From an uncultured Campylobacter sp. (lineage in GTDB: Bacteria; Actinomycetota; Actinomycetes; Mycobacteriales; Mycobacteriaceae), in the NCBI GenBank assembly GCA_946221035.1, contig CAMIME010000051.1:1-14442 (forward strand): a DNA stretch of 14,442 nt, in the 5' to 3' direction. This document shows positions 6,016-12,452 of this stretch, in pieces (positions within the stretch are counted from its first letter, which is position 1; the number at the start of each line of letters is the position of its first letter). Under the pieces are notes generated by a model. That model saw nothing but the letters and a program-made list of their open reading frames with translations, was not told where the DNA came from and ran no database searches. Position numbers and translations under genes: made by a program.

Positions 6016-7470
6016 ATGCGAAAGATTGCCCTCGGTGTGGCTGCCGCGCTTGCTGTTTCCGTCACCCCTCCGGCCGCCGCCGAGGATCTGAGCGCGGAAT
6101 CGCTCTCCTCCCTATCCTCCGTCGGATCTTCCACCCTTGAGCTGCTGGACGAGGCCTCCTCCCTTTCCTCCGTTCGCGAGCTGTCCTCGGCCCCGCTTGC
6201 CGGCGACGCCGGGCCGCGTGCCGGGTGCCTCGACGCCACGCAGAGGGTTGCTGGCAGCGACGGCGTGCGCATCCGCTACACCTCCACCAACGAAGCCGGC
6301 GAGCTCGTCCCAGTCACCGGCGCCTTTTACAAGGTCAGGCGCGCCAAGGGGCTGGTCGCCCTCGCCCCCGGCACTCGCGGCTTGGGCGACCAATGTGCGC
6401 CGTCCGCAGCCCACTCCATGCTCAGCTCCGTGGGCCGCGAACCCACCGTGAACCTGAACTACGAGGCACCGATGGTGCAAATGCTCACCGACGCCGGCTA
6501 CTCCGTCGTCGTCACCGACTACATCGGCCTTGGTACCGACGGCCTGCACACCTACCTCAACAGGATCGATCAGGGCCACGCGCTTATCGACGCCGCCCGC
6601 GCCACCGCCAAACCCAACCAGAAAATCGCCTTCTGGGGCTACTCCCAGGGAGGCGGCGCCGCGGCCGCAGCCGCCGAGGTGGTGTCAGATTACGCTCCGG
6701 AGCTCAACGTCGTGGGCACCTTCGCCGGCGCTCCGCCCGCGGACCCGTTCGCCGTCCTCGAGCAGGGAAACCCCTGGTTAATGGCCCCGGTGTCCGGCTT
6801 CGCCGCCGCCAGCTACGCAGAGACCTACCCCGAATTCGACGAGGCGCTGAAGCAGTACCTCACCCCCGGCGGAAAACGGTGGCTCGACTATCTAAAAACC
6901 GCCTGCATCATCGAGGCCTCGAACGCCCCGATCGGCGACTACGCCCCCTTCTTCACCGAGGGCCGCACGCTCGCCGACATCGCCCGCGACGACGAGCGCA
7001 TCCGCAAGTATCTGGACCACAACAAGCTCGGCGTGAACCCCGTGACCAGCCCGATTCTGGTGCTGACCAACGCCGACGACGACCTCGTCCCCGAACCCCA
7101 GGCCACCCAGCTCGCCGCTGACTACTGCGCGCTGGGTTCGCCGGTGGAGTACCGGCGGGTAGTCATTCCCGGCTCCCCCACGCAGCCACTCTCTTCCGGT
7201 TCCTCCAAGCACTCCTCCGTACTCACCGCGAAGGTCCCCACCTCCGGCCATGGTGCCCCGCTCGTGCTGGAAACCGGCCACGTGATCGAGTGGCTGGACG
7301 CAAGAATGGCCAGCACACCCATGAAACAGGTGTGTCCGGCCGACTACCCGCAATACCAGGTAGTTGAGGGGCTTAATGCCGTGGAGGTGGCGGCGGTAGT
7401 CGTCGCTACGCTTGCGGGACTCGGGCTGCTCGTGGCAGCTGCGGCCCCGCACCTTCTGCCCTACCTCTAG
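6016..7470 (+). CDS. Secreted lipase, LIP family (alpha/beta hydrolase)
   Basis: The product (484 aa from ATG 6016) has a signal peptide, MRKIALGVAAALAVSVTPPA, with a likely cut after the AAA at 20-22. A Ser-rich stretch follows, then an alpha/beta hydrolase domain of the secretory lipase type: VTGAFYKV, LAPGTRGLGDQCAPS, the nucleophile Ser210 in GYSQGGG, a probable catalytic Asp among 354-356 (TNADDDLVP), and His412 or His422 as candidate catalytic His. Such enzymes hydrolyse acyl esters outside the cell; in mycolate-bearing bacteria they may act on host lipids or envelope esters. Residues about 456-478 form a hydrophobic helix, so the enzyme may stay membrane-bound. It is not the alpha/beta hydrolase found at this place in M. 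tuberculosis. Its TAG stop interlocks with the clpC stop in CTAG. Confidence 0.88.
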   Translation: MRKIALGVAAALAVSVTPPAAAEDLSAESLSSLSSVGSSTLELLDEASSLSSVRELSSAPLAGDAGPRAGCLDATQRVAGSDGVRIRYTSTNEAGELVPVTGAFYKVRRAKGLVALAPGTRGLGDQCAPSAAHSMLSSVGREPTVNLNYEAPMVQMLTDAGYSVVVTDYIGLGTDGLHTYLNRIDQGHALIDAARATAKPNQKIAFWGYSQGGGAAAAAAEVVSDYAPELNVVGTFAGAPPADPFAVLEQGNPWLMAPVSGFAAASYAETYPEFDEALKQYLTPGGKRWLDYLKTACIIEASNAPIGDYAPFFTEGRTLADIARDDERIRKYLDHNKLGVNPVTSPILVLTNADDDLVPEPQATQLAADYCALGSPVEYRRVVIPGSPTQPLSSGSSKHSSVLTAKVPTSGHGAPLVLETGHVIEWLDARMASTPMKQVCPADYPQYQVVEGLNAVEVAAVVVATLAGLGLLVAAAAPHLLPYL

Positions 7471-10217
7471 GCGGGCTCGGGCTCGCCGCCCTCGCTGCCC
7501 TCCTCCGGGTTGTCCGGGCGCTGGGGGTCAGTGTCGCGCTCGTCCGGGAACTCTGAGGCCTCCGTCTCCGTCTCGCGGTTATCCGGTTCGATGTCGCGCA
7601 CGGCCTCGTCCAGCTCGATCTCCTCCTCGCTAAAGGTGTCGGCCGGCAGCGGCTTCGGACGCGGGGTGAAGGTGAAGGTCGCCCCCTCGGCAGCCTTGCC
7701 ACGCTCCTTGCGAGCCGTCTCGACGTCGCCGTCCCAGCCCTCGACATCAACGGTGATGATCTCGCCGGCACCGATCTCGCCGAACAGGATCTTCTCCGAC
7801 AGCACGTCCTCGATCTCGCGCTGGATCGTGCGACGCAGCGGGCGCGCGCCCAGCACTGGGTCGAAACCGCGCACGGCGAGCAGGTTCTTGGCGTTGTCGG
7901 TGAGCTCGATGCCCATGTCCTGCGCCGCGAGGTTCTTGTCCACGCGGGCGATCAGCAGGTCCACCATCTGGACAATCTCGTCCTGGCTGAGCTGCTTGAA
8001 CACCACAATCTCATCGATACGGTTCAAGAACTCGGGGCGGAAGTGCTTCTTCAGCTCGTCGTTGACCTTGCCCTTCATGCGCTCGTACTGCGCCTCGGAG
8101 TCCACCGCCGTGTCGCCCGAGAACCCGAGACCGACCGGCTTGGAAATGTCGCTGGTACCAAGGTTCGACGTGAAGATGAGCACGGTGTTCTTGAAGTCCA
8201 CCAGGCGGCCCTGGCCGTCGGTGACGTGGCCTTCTTCGAGCACCTGAAGCAGCGTGTTGTAGATCTCCTTGTGCGCCTTCTCGATCTCGTCGAAAAGCAC
8301 CACGCTGAACGGCTTGCGGCGCACCTTCTCGGTGAGCTGGCCGCCTTCCTCGTAGCCCACGTACCCCGGAGGAGCACCGAACAGGCGCGACGCGGTGAAG
8401 CGGTCGTGGAACTCACCCATATCGACCTGGATGAGCGAGTCGTCGTCGCCGAAGAGGAACTCTGCGAGCGCCTTCGACAGCTCCGTCTTACCAACACCCG
8501 ACGGGCCGGCGAAGATGAACGAACCGGACGGGCGGTTCGGGTCCTTCAGGCCCGCGCGGGTACGGCGGATAGAGCGCGAGACTGCCTTGACAGCCTCGTC
8601 CTGGCCGATGATGCGCTTGTGCAGCTCGCCCTCCATGTTCAGGAGGCGAGAAGACTCGGACTCGGTGAGCTTGAACACCGGGATGCCGGTCCAGTTCGCG
8701 AGCACGTCCGCGATCTGGTCTTCCCCGACCTCGGCGATTTCTTCCAGGTCGTCGGAACGCCACTTCTTCTCGCGCTCCGCACGCTCCTCGCCCAGCTTGC
8801 GCTCGGTGTCGCGCAGGCCGGCGGCCTTTTCGAAGTCCTGGGCGTCAATCGCCGCTTCCTTCTCCTTGCGCACCTCGGCGATGCGGTCATCGACCTCGCG
8901 CAGCTCCTCCGGTGCCGTCATGCGCTTGATACGCATGCGCGCACCGGCTTCGTCGAGAAGGTCAACTGCCTTATCCGGCAGGAAGCGGTCGTTGACGTAG
9001 CGATCCGACAGGTTCGCGGCAGCCTTGAGCGCATCGTCGGTGTAGGAGACGCGGTGGTGCGCCTCGTAGCGGTCGCGCAGGCCCTTCAGAATCTGAATGG
9101 TGTCCTCAACGCTCGGCTCGTCCACCTGCACTGGCTGGAAGCGGCGCTCAAGCGCGGCGTCCTTCTCAATGTGCTTGCGGTACTCATCGAGCGTGGTAGC
9201 ACCGATGGTCTGGAGCTCACCGCGAGCAAGCTTCGGCTTCAGAAGGCTCGCGGCGTCGATCGCACCCTCCGCTGCACCAGCGCCGACGAGCGTGTGGATC
9301 TCGTCGATGAACAAGATAATGTCGCCGCGCTGGTTAATCTCCTTGAGCACCTTCTTCAGGCGCTCCTCGAAGTCACCGCGGTAGCGCGAACCCGCCACCA
9401 GGGAACCCAGGTCGAGGGAGTACACCTGCTTATCGCGCAGGGTCTCGGGCACCTTACCGTTAGCAATGTCGAGCGCGAGACCCTCCACCACCGCCGTCTT
9501 ACCCACACCAGGCTCACCGATGAGCACCGGGTTGTTCTTGGTTCGGCGAGACAGCACCTGCATCACGCGCTCGATCTCCTTGTCGCGGCCGACCACGGGA
9601 TCGAGCTTGCCTTCCTTCGCCGCAGCAGTGAGGTTGCGACCGAACTGGTCAAGCACCAGGGAGTTAGAGCGCTCACCCTGCTGCGGGCCGCGCTGCCCAC
9701 CTGCGCCACCCGGCGCTGCGCCGGCACCCGCAAAACCTTGCTGCTGCTGAGGAGCCTCCGGGTTCTGGCCCTCGCCACCCTCGTAGCCCGAGAGCAGCTG
9801 GATAACCTGCTGGCGCACACGCGGAAGGTCCGCACCGAGCTTGATCAGCACCTGCGCGGCGACACCCTCGCCCTCACGGATGAGGCCGAGGAGCAGGAAC
9901 TCCGTGCCGATGTACTTGTGGCCCATCTGCAGCCCCTCACGCAAGGACAGCTCCAGAACCTTCTTCGCACGGGGAGTGAACGGAATGTGCCCGGTCACCG
10001 GCTGGGTACCGTGCCCAATGATGTCGATAACCTCTCGGCGCACGTCCTCCAGGTTGATGCCCATGGACTCCAGGGCCTTGGCGGCGACGCCTTCGCCTTC
10101 CTTAATGAGGCCAAGCAGAATGTGCTCGGTACCCATGTAGTTGTGGTTGAGCTCGCGCGCCTCTTCCTGCGCCAACACGATGACGCGGCGTGCCCTGTCC
10201 GTAAACCGCTCGAACAT
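7467..10217 (-). CDS. clpC: ATP-dependent Clp protease ATPase subunit ClpC
   Basis: ClpC unfolds proteins and feeds them to ClpP1P2; it is the main cytosolic Clp unfoldase of actinobacteria. The 916-aa product has two Clp-N repeats (about 1-145), a Gly/Gln/Pro-rich linker (about 147-183), AAA module 1 with Walker A GEPGVGKT (234-241) and Walker B ILFIDEIHTL, a UVR/coiled-coil middle part (about 435-490), AAA module 2 with Walker A GPSGVGKT (571-578) and VVLFDEIEKAH, and a long acidic C-terminal tail. It is longer than M. tuberculosis ClpC1 (848 aa) mainly by this tail. Phe2 and Phe80, which form the cyclomarin-binding surface in the mycobacterial protein, are kept. The start is ATG 10217 with GGAAGGGG upstream. 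The upstream DNA carries a ClgR-like box and a SigH-like promoter. Confidence 0.97.
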   Translation of the reverse strand: MFERFTDRARRVIVLAQEEARELNHNYMGTEHILLGLIKEGEGVAAKALESMGINLEDVRREVIDIIGHGTQPVTGHIPFTPRAKKVLELSLREGLQMGHKYIGTEFLLLGLIREGEGVAAQVLIKLGADLPRVRQQVIQLLSGYEGGEGQNPEAPQQQQGFAGAGAAPGGAGGQRGPQQGERSNSLVLDQFGRNLTAAAKEGKLDPVVGRDKEIERVMQVLSRRTKNNPVLIGEPGVGKTAVVEGLALDIANGKVPETLRDKQVYSLDLGSLVAGSRYRGDFEERLKKVLKEINQRGDIILFIDEIHTLVGAGAAEGAIDAASLLKPKLARGELQTIGATTLDEYRKHIEKDAALERRFQPVQVDEPSVEDTIQILKGLRDRYEAHHRVSYTDDALKAAANLSDRYVNDRFLPDKAVDLLDEAGARMRIKRMTAPEELREVDDRIAEVRKEKEAAIDAQDFEKAAGLRDTERKLGEERAEREKKWRSDDLEEIAEVGEDQIADVLANWTGIPVFKLTESESSRLLNMEGELHKRIIGQDEAVKAVSRSIRRTRAGLKDPNRPSGSFIFAGPSGVGKTELSKALAEFLFGDDDSLIQVDMGEFHDRFTASRLFGAPPGYVGYEEGGQLTEKVRRKPFSVVLFDEIEKAHKEIYNTLLQVLEEGHVTDGQGRLVDFKNTVLIFTSNLGTSDISKPVGLGFSGDTAVDSEAQYERMKGKVNDELKKHFRPEFLNRIDEIVVFKQLSQDEIVQMVDLLIARVDKNLAAQDMGIELTDNAKNLLAVRGFDPVLGARPLRRTIQREIEDVLSEKILFGEIGAGEIITVDVEGWDGDVETARKERGKAAEGATFTFTPRPKPLPADTFSEEEIELDEAVRDIEPDNRETETEASEFPDERDTDPQRPDNPEEGSEGGEPEPA

Positions 10218-10262
10218 GGTTGTGGGACCCCTTCCTAAACCTCACTTTTGTTGTCCCCCACC

Positions 10263-10290
10263 ATAACGCCGGGGTTTCCCGTCTCTTCCC
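10263..10290 (-). promoter_or_regulatory. Candidate SigH-type promoter of clpC
   Basis: On the minus strand GGGAAG (10290-10285), 16 bp, then CGTTAT (10268-10263) fit the -35 GGGAA and -10 (C/T)GTT of corynebacterial SigH promoters. The start of transcription would lie about 40 bp before the clpC ATG. SigH dependence of clpC is known in C. glutamicum; here it is a sequence match only. Confidence 0.5.
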
Positions 10291-10315
10291 GCGTTTTCTT
10301 TCGTTTTCGCGGGAA
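10286..10315. repeat. Perfect 8-bp inverted repeat in the clpC control region
   Basis: TTCCCGCG (10286-10293) and CGCGGGAA (10308-10315) flank a 14-bp pyrimidine-rich centre. The left arm overlaps the proposed SigH -35, so a protein bound here would affect that promoter. It does not match the HAIR (HspR) motif. Confidence 0.6.
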
Positions 10316-10343
10316 TTCATGGTTTCCCCAGTTCAAAAGGGAT

Positions 10344-10361
10344 GTTCACCGGTAGCGAACA
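10344..10361 (-). promoter_or_regulatory. Candidate ClgR operator of clpC
   Basis: The minus strand reads TGTTCGCTACCGGTGAAC. This matches the corynebacterial ClgR consensus WNNWCGCYNANRGCGWWS at all but two of its positions, and lies about 55 bp upstream of the proposed SigH -35. ClgR activates clp genes in C. glutamicum. Confidence 0.55.
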
Positions 10362-10397
10362 CCACTTTCCGCCTTTGTTGCCGCTCGGGGCTTTACT

Positions 10398-10472
10398 CCG
10401 CATTGCGGACAACTGGGTCCACACCAACTAATTGACCAAACCCGACGAGACCCAAATGCCGATACCCCGACG
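10398..10472 (+). repeat. Repeat copy R1 (head plus 41-bp extension)
   Basis: The 34-bp head starts CCGCATTGCGG and ends CACACCAACTAA; the extension runs to CCCCGACG. All 75 bp match copy R4 (12293-12367) with only three differences. The copy lies about 36 bp upstream of the ClgR-like box of clpC and is the left border of the accessory scar. Confidence 0.85.
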
Positions 10473-10659
10473 GCACTGAAGGGTGGTAGCATGCCCACTT
10501 CACTTCCAACAATCCGAGAAGAAGAGTCCCCCACACCAAGCGACACCACGACCGATAGTCAGCCGAATCCCAGTCAGGCAACACAGGGAACCGAGGTTCC
10601 AGAATGAGATCAAGCGCAACGGATGTCGTGGCCACCCCCTAAAGAATTCAGAGAGAAAC
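10473..10659. other. Intergenic stretch without recognised content
   Basis: Between repeat R1 and the small membrane protein gene. I see no gene, terminator or repeat here. The DNA is less GC-rich than the flanking housekeeping genes. Open frames run through it on both strands, but their codon pattern and products look random. Confidence 0.5.
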
Positions 10660-10947
10660 ATGATCTATGTGGTTTTGGGTGCTGTAGTCGCGCTATTCAT
10701 CTCCTTATGCATCATGGCAATGGGGTACCTAGTCCACCTTTCAGCTAAGCGGAAGGTGCTTTCTCCATACCGTTTCTTAGTCGTGATGGTTTTACTAGCA
10801 CCCGTTTTTCTGATCTACGACATACTCAGCGATGAGATGTGTAGCGGCCTTTTCAATTATGCGGTCAGCGGTTACCTAATTACCGCAGTCATCATAAGTT
10901 TTCTGTGGCGCAGTATTGCGGATGGCCCCAGCGAAGCGCGGGAGTAG
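10660..10947 (+). CDS. Small hypothetical membrane protein, three predicted helices
   Basis: This 95-aa frame starts at ATG 10660 with AGAGAG four bases upstream as ribosome site. It has three hydrophobic segments: about residues 2-26 (VVLGAVVALFISLCIMAMGY), 36-55 (FLVVMVLLAPVFLIYDIL) and 66-84 (AVSGYLITAVIISFLW), with a basic loop SAKRKVLSPYR between the first two and a short acidic end (DGPSEARE). I do not recognise a family. The base composition is visibly lower in GC than the neighbours and the gene sits among mobile-element remnants, so it is probably acquired. The frame stays open upstream to 10483, but that part has no hydrophobic pattern and a poor start context. There is no partner gene beside it. 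Confidence 0.55.
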   Translation: MIYVVLGAVVALFISLCIMAMGYLVHLSAKRKVLSPYRFLVVMVLLAPVFLIYDILSDEMCSGLFNYAVSGYLITAVIISFLWRSIADGPSEARE

Positions 10948-10970
10948 GAGCGGTCGTTAGGAGAAGGTGT

Positions 10971-11075
10971 TTATCCTGCGCTTCCCGCGAGGTATTTATA
11001 CAAGGTGGTCCGCCTGATCCCGAGCCGACGGGCCACCTCTGCCTTGGGCACGCCATCGACCACCCACCCTCGGGC
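10971..11075 (-). pseudogene. C-terminal stub of a serine recombinase (resolvase/invertase)
   Basis: On the minus strand 34 codons before a TAA read ARGWVVDGVPKAEVARRLGI followed by RRTTLYKYLAGSAG. This is the C-terminal helix-turn-helix of Hin/Tn3-type serine recombinases (G(V)..AEVARRLG(I/V)..TTLY.YL). Directly upstream in frame is a TAG, and the sequence before it is no longer recombinase-like, so the catalytic domain is lost. It is the end of a decayed or cut recombinase gene, just left of the IS3 fragment. Confidence 0.7.
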
Positions 11076-11116
11076 CTAAGCGACCAACCGCGTCCCTTAT
11101 CTGACTTGGGCCAGGT

Positions 11117-11520
11117 TGAAGCGTCCTGGGTTTGGTTCCGATCGATTCTAGAGAAGGACTGGGATCATGCCAAGGAAGTACAGTGATGAGTTCAAGGCCA
11201 AGGCGGTGCGTCTGGCTGAGGAACTTGTTGAGCTCGAAGGGTGCTCGAAGTGGGGTGCGGCGGTTGAGATCGGTGACAAGCTCGGCGTCTCCGCGCACAC
11301 GCTTAATAATTGGTTGAAGCCTTCAGGGCCGTCACACGGCGTCGAGGTCAGCTCCGGCGAGTCGGTTGACGATGAACTGAAGCGTCTGCGGCAGGAGAAC
11401 AAAGAGCTGCGCAGGGCGAACGAGATCTTGAAGACCGCGTCAGCTTTTTTCGCAGCGGAACTCGACCGTCCCACCAGAAGATGATCGAATACATCGATAC
11501 GTATCGCGATCGCTTCGGGG
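11117..11520 (+). mobile_element. Truncated IS3-family insertion sequence (5' part)
   Basis: The left end TGAAGCGTCCTGGGTTTGG resembles the terminal repeat of IS3-family elements of the TGAACCGCCCCGGGTTTG type. It is followed by a complete orfA and only the first codons of orfB. Resemblance to IS3 OrfB stops near 11520, where unrelated DNA begins. No right end is visible, so the element cannot move by itself. Confidence 0.75.
11167..11484 (+). CDS. IS3-family transposase OrfA
   Basis: The 105-aa product begins MPRKYSDEFKAKAVRLAEE and has a helix-turn-helix (about residues 28-52: KWGAAVEIGDKLGVSAHTLN, NWLK) followed by a leucine-zipper type coiled coil (DDELKRLRQENKELRRANEI) and the typical end LKTASAFFAAELDRPTR. 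OrfA is the DNA-binding part; in IS3 elements a -1 ribosomal frameshift joins it to the DDE part OrfB. A perfect slippery heptamer TTTTTTC, correctly phased for -1 slippage, lies at 11445-11451, and orfA overlaps orfB by ATGA (11481-11484). The gene itself is intact but its partner is cut off after about 13 codons. Confidence 0.88.
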   Translation: MPRKYSDEFKAKAVRLAEELVELEGCSKWGAAVEIGDKLGVSAHTLNNWLKPSGPSHGVEVSSGESVDDELKRLRQENKELRRANEILKTASAFFAAELDRPTRR

Positions 11521-11543
11521 TGTTTAGACCACGTAAATGGTAG
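11481..11543 (+). pseudogene. N-terminal fragment of IS3-family transposase OrfB
   Basis: From ATG 11481 the frame reads MIEYIDTYRDRFGV, the usual start of IS3 OrfB, and then leaves the family (FRPRKW and a TAG). No DDE catalytic residues are present. The break at about 11520 is where other DNA was joined. Confidence 0.75.
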
Positions 11544-11671
11544 CGGTGTGGTGGCTTTCCGGTAGCGCCCGCGTGGGTTTGTGGTAACGGTGCCCCCGCG
11601 GGATGTTGGTCTATTGGTTGGGGGTCAGTCGCAAGGTTTCCCCTTCGATGGTGATGATTTCGGCGCCGGCG
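11521..11671. other. Junk between two cut insertion sequences; possible 3' end of a third gene
   Basis: This stretch belongs neither to the IS3 fragment nor to the IS256 fragment. On the minus strand 11611-11670 reads GAEIITIEGETLRLTPNQ and a TAG, which looks like the end of a real coding sequence, perhaps another transposase, but I cannot name it. The rest shows nothing recognisable. Confidence 0.3.
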
Positions 11672-11989
11672 CAGGTTGCGTCCTACCTGGAGGAATCCCT
11701 CGACGAGGTGCTGGCGTTTACCGCAGCGCCGAAACCGGTCTGGACGAAGGTGTGGTCGAACAACCCCACCGAGCGGTTAAACCGGGAGATCCGCCGGCGC
11801 ACCGACGTCGTGGGTATCTTCCCGAACCGCGAATCGATCATCCGGCTTGTTGGCGCCGTCCTTGCCGAGCAGCACGACGATTGGATCCAGCTAAAACGCT
11901 ACATGTCACTATCTGCACTCGAGCAGACCAAACGACTCATGCACTGCGCAGGAGACGACCATGGTGGCCAGCACCAGCTAAGCGCCTAA
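11672..11989 (+). pseudogene. C-terminal fragment of an IS256-family (mutator) transposase
   Basis: About 105 codons read QVASYLEESLDEVLAFTAAP, then WTKVWSNNPTERLNREIRRR, TDVVGIFPN, IIRLVGAVLAEQHDDW, RYMSLSALEQ, ending at TAA 11989. The SNNP.ERLNREIRRRTDVVGIFPN block is the C-terminal signature of IS256-type transposases. The N-terminal two thirds, with the first catalytic Asp residues, are missing; upstream codons in this frame (from an ATG at 11603) are unrelated. The joint lies at about 11672. No inverted terminal repeat could be recognised downstream, where repeat R2 begins 70 bp later. Confidence 0.85.
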
Positions 11990-12058
11990 CCAAACACCGA
12001 ACTTCACACCGAGCCGAAAGCACCAACGGCTACACCACTACACGGGACTTGACCGACC

Positions 12059-12092
12059 CCGCATTGCGGACAACTGGGTCCACACCAACTAA
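12059..12092 (+). repeat. Repeat copy R2 (subfamily B head)
   Basis: The 34-bp head starts CCGCATTGCGG, continues with GGACAACTGGGTCC, and ends CAACTAA. It is preceded by CC and followed by ATGG(T/C)CGA as in R3. It contains two palindromes: CCGCA-T-TGCGG, and GGAC/GTCC around six bases. Confidence 0.85.
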
Positions 12093-12131
12093 ATGGTCGA
12101 GCGTGGTTGCTCGCCAGCCAAACACCGAGTC

Positions 12132-12177
12132 CAGGATGCCGAGTTGGCGCCCAAAAACGAACCAACTCGGCATCCTG
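12132..12177. repeat. 16-bp perfect inverted repeat (stem-loop) between R2 and R3
   Basis: CAGGATGCCGAGTTGG (12132-12147) and its exact complement CCAACTCGGCATCCTG (12162-12177) enclose a 14-base A-rich loop. It has no T-run and follows no intact gene, so it is not a normal terminator. A degenerate version with the same arm motif (GCCGAGTTG / CAACCCGGC) lies in the R4-R5 unit. Confidence 0.85.
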
Positions 12178-12223
12178 ATATCGGCATCTGCGCTGTTATC
12201 GACATTTGCAGACCACCACGACC

Positions 12224-12257
12224 CCGCATTGCGGACAACTGGGTCCACACCAACTAA
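12224..12257 (+). repeat. Repeat copy R3 (subfamily B head)
   Basis: Identical to R2 over the 34-bp head and followed by ATGGCCGAACTCGACGCG. It begins 165 bp after R2, and R4 begins 69 bp after it; both distances are multiples of three. Confidence 0.85.
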
Positions 12258-12292
12258 ATGGCCGAACTCGACGCGACCCAACTGTCACATCT

Positions 12293-12367
12293 CCGCATTG
12301 CGGACAAGTGGGTCCACACCAACTAATTGACTAAGCCCGACGAGACCCAAATGCCGATACCCCGACG
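12293..12367 (+). repeat. Repeat copy R4 (head plus 41-bp extension)
   Basis: Subfamily A. The head has one change (GGACAAGTGGGTCC), and the extension TTGACTAAGCCCGACGAGAC and onward matches R1 closely. R1 and R4 are thus direct repeats flanking the recombinase stub, the membrane protein gene and both IS fragments. Confidence 0.85.
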
Positions 12368-12436
12368 CCGAGTTGATGACCAATATCCAACCAACCCGGC
12401 ATCCTGATATCGGCATCTGTGCTGCTATCGGCATTT
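12349..12436. repeat. Nested inverted repeats in the R4-R5 unit
   Basis: AAATGCCGATA (12349-12359) is complementary to TATCGGCATTT (12426-12436), 11 bp perfect, and also to TATCGGCAT at 12408-12416. Inside, GCCGAGTTG (12367-12375) pairs with CAACCCGGC with one mismatch. A transcript could fold into a branched or alternative hairpin. Confidence 0.7.
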
Positions 12437-12452
12437 AGACGCAGAATGAACT

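Noticed and set aside
8043..10238. Plus-strand open frame of 731 codons opposite clpC
   Set aside because: Antisense shadow of clpC, caused by GC-rich codon bias.
10483..10659. N-terminal extension of the small membrane protein
   Set aside because: Codons before ATG 10660 show no hydrophobic or family pattern, and the good ribosome site is at 10660.
12030..12281. Minus-strand frame of 83 codons through the repeats
   Set aside because: It only translates the repeat heads in reverse (HLVGVDPVVRNAG twice); no start site or family.
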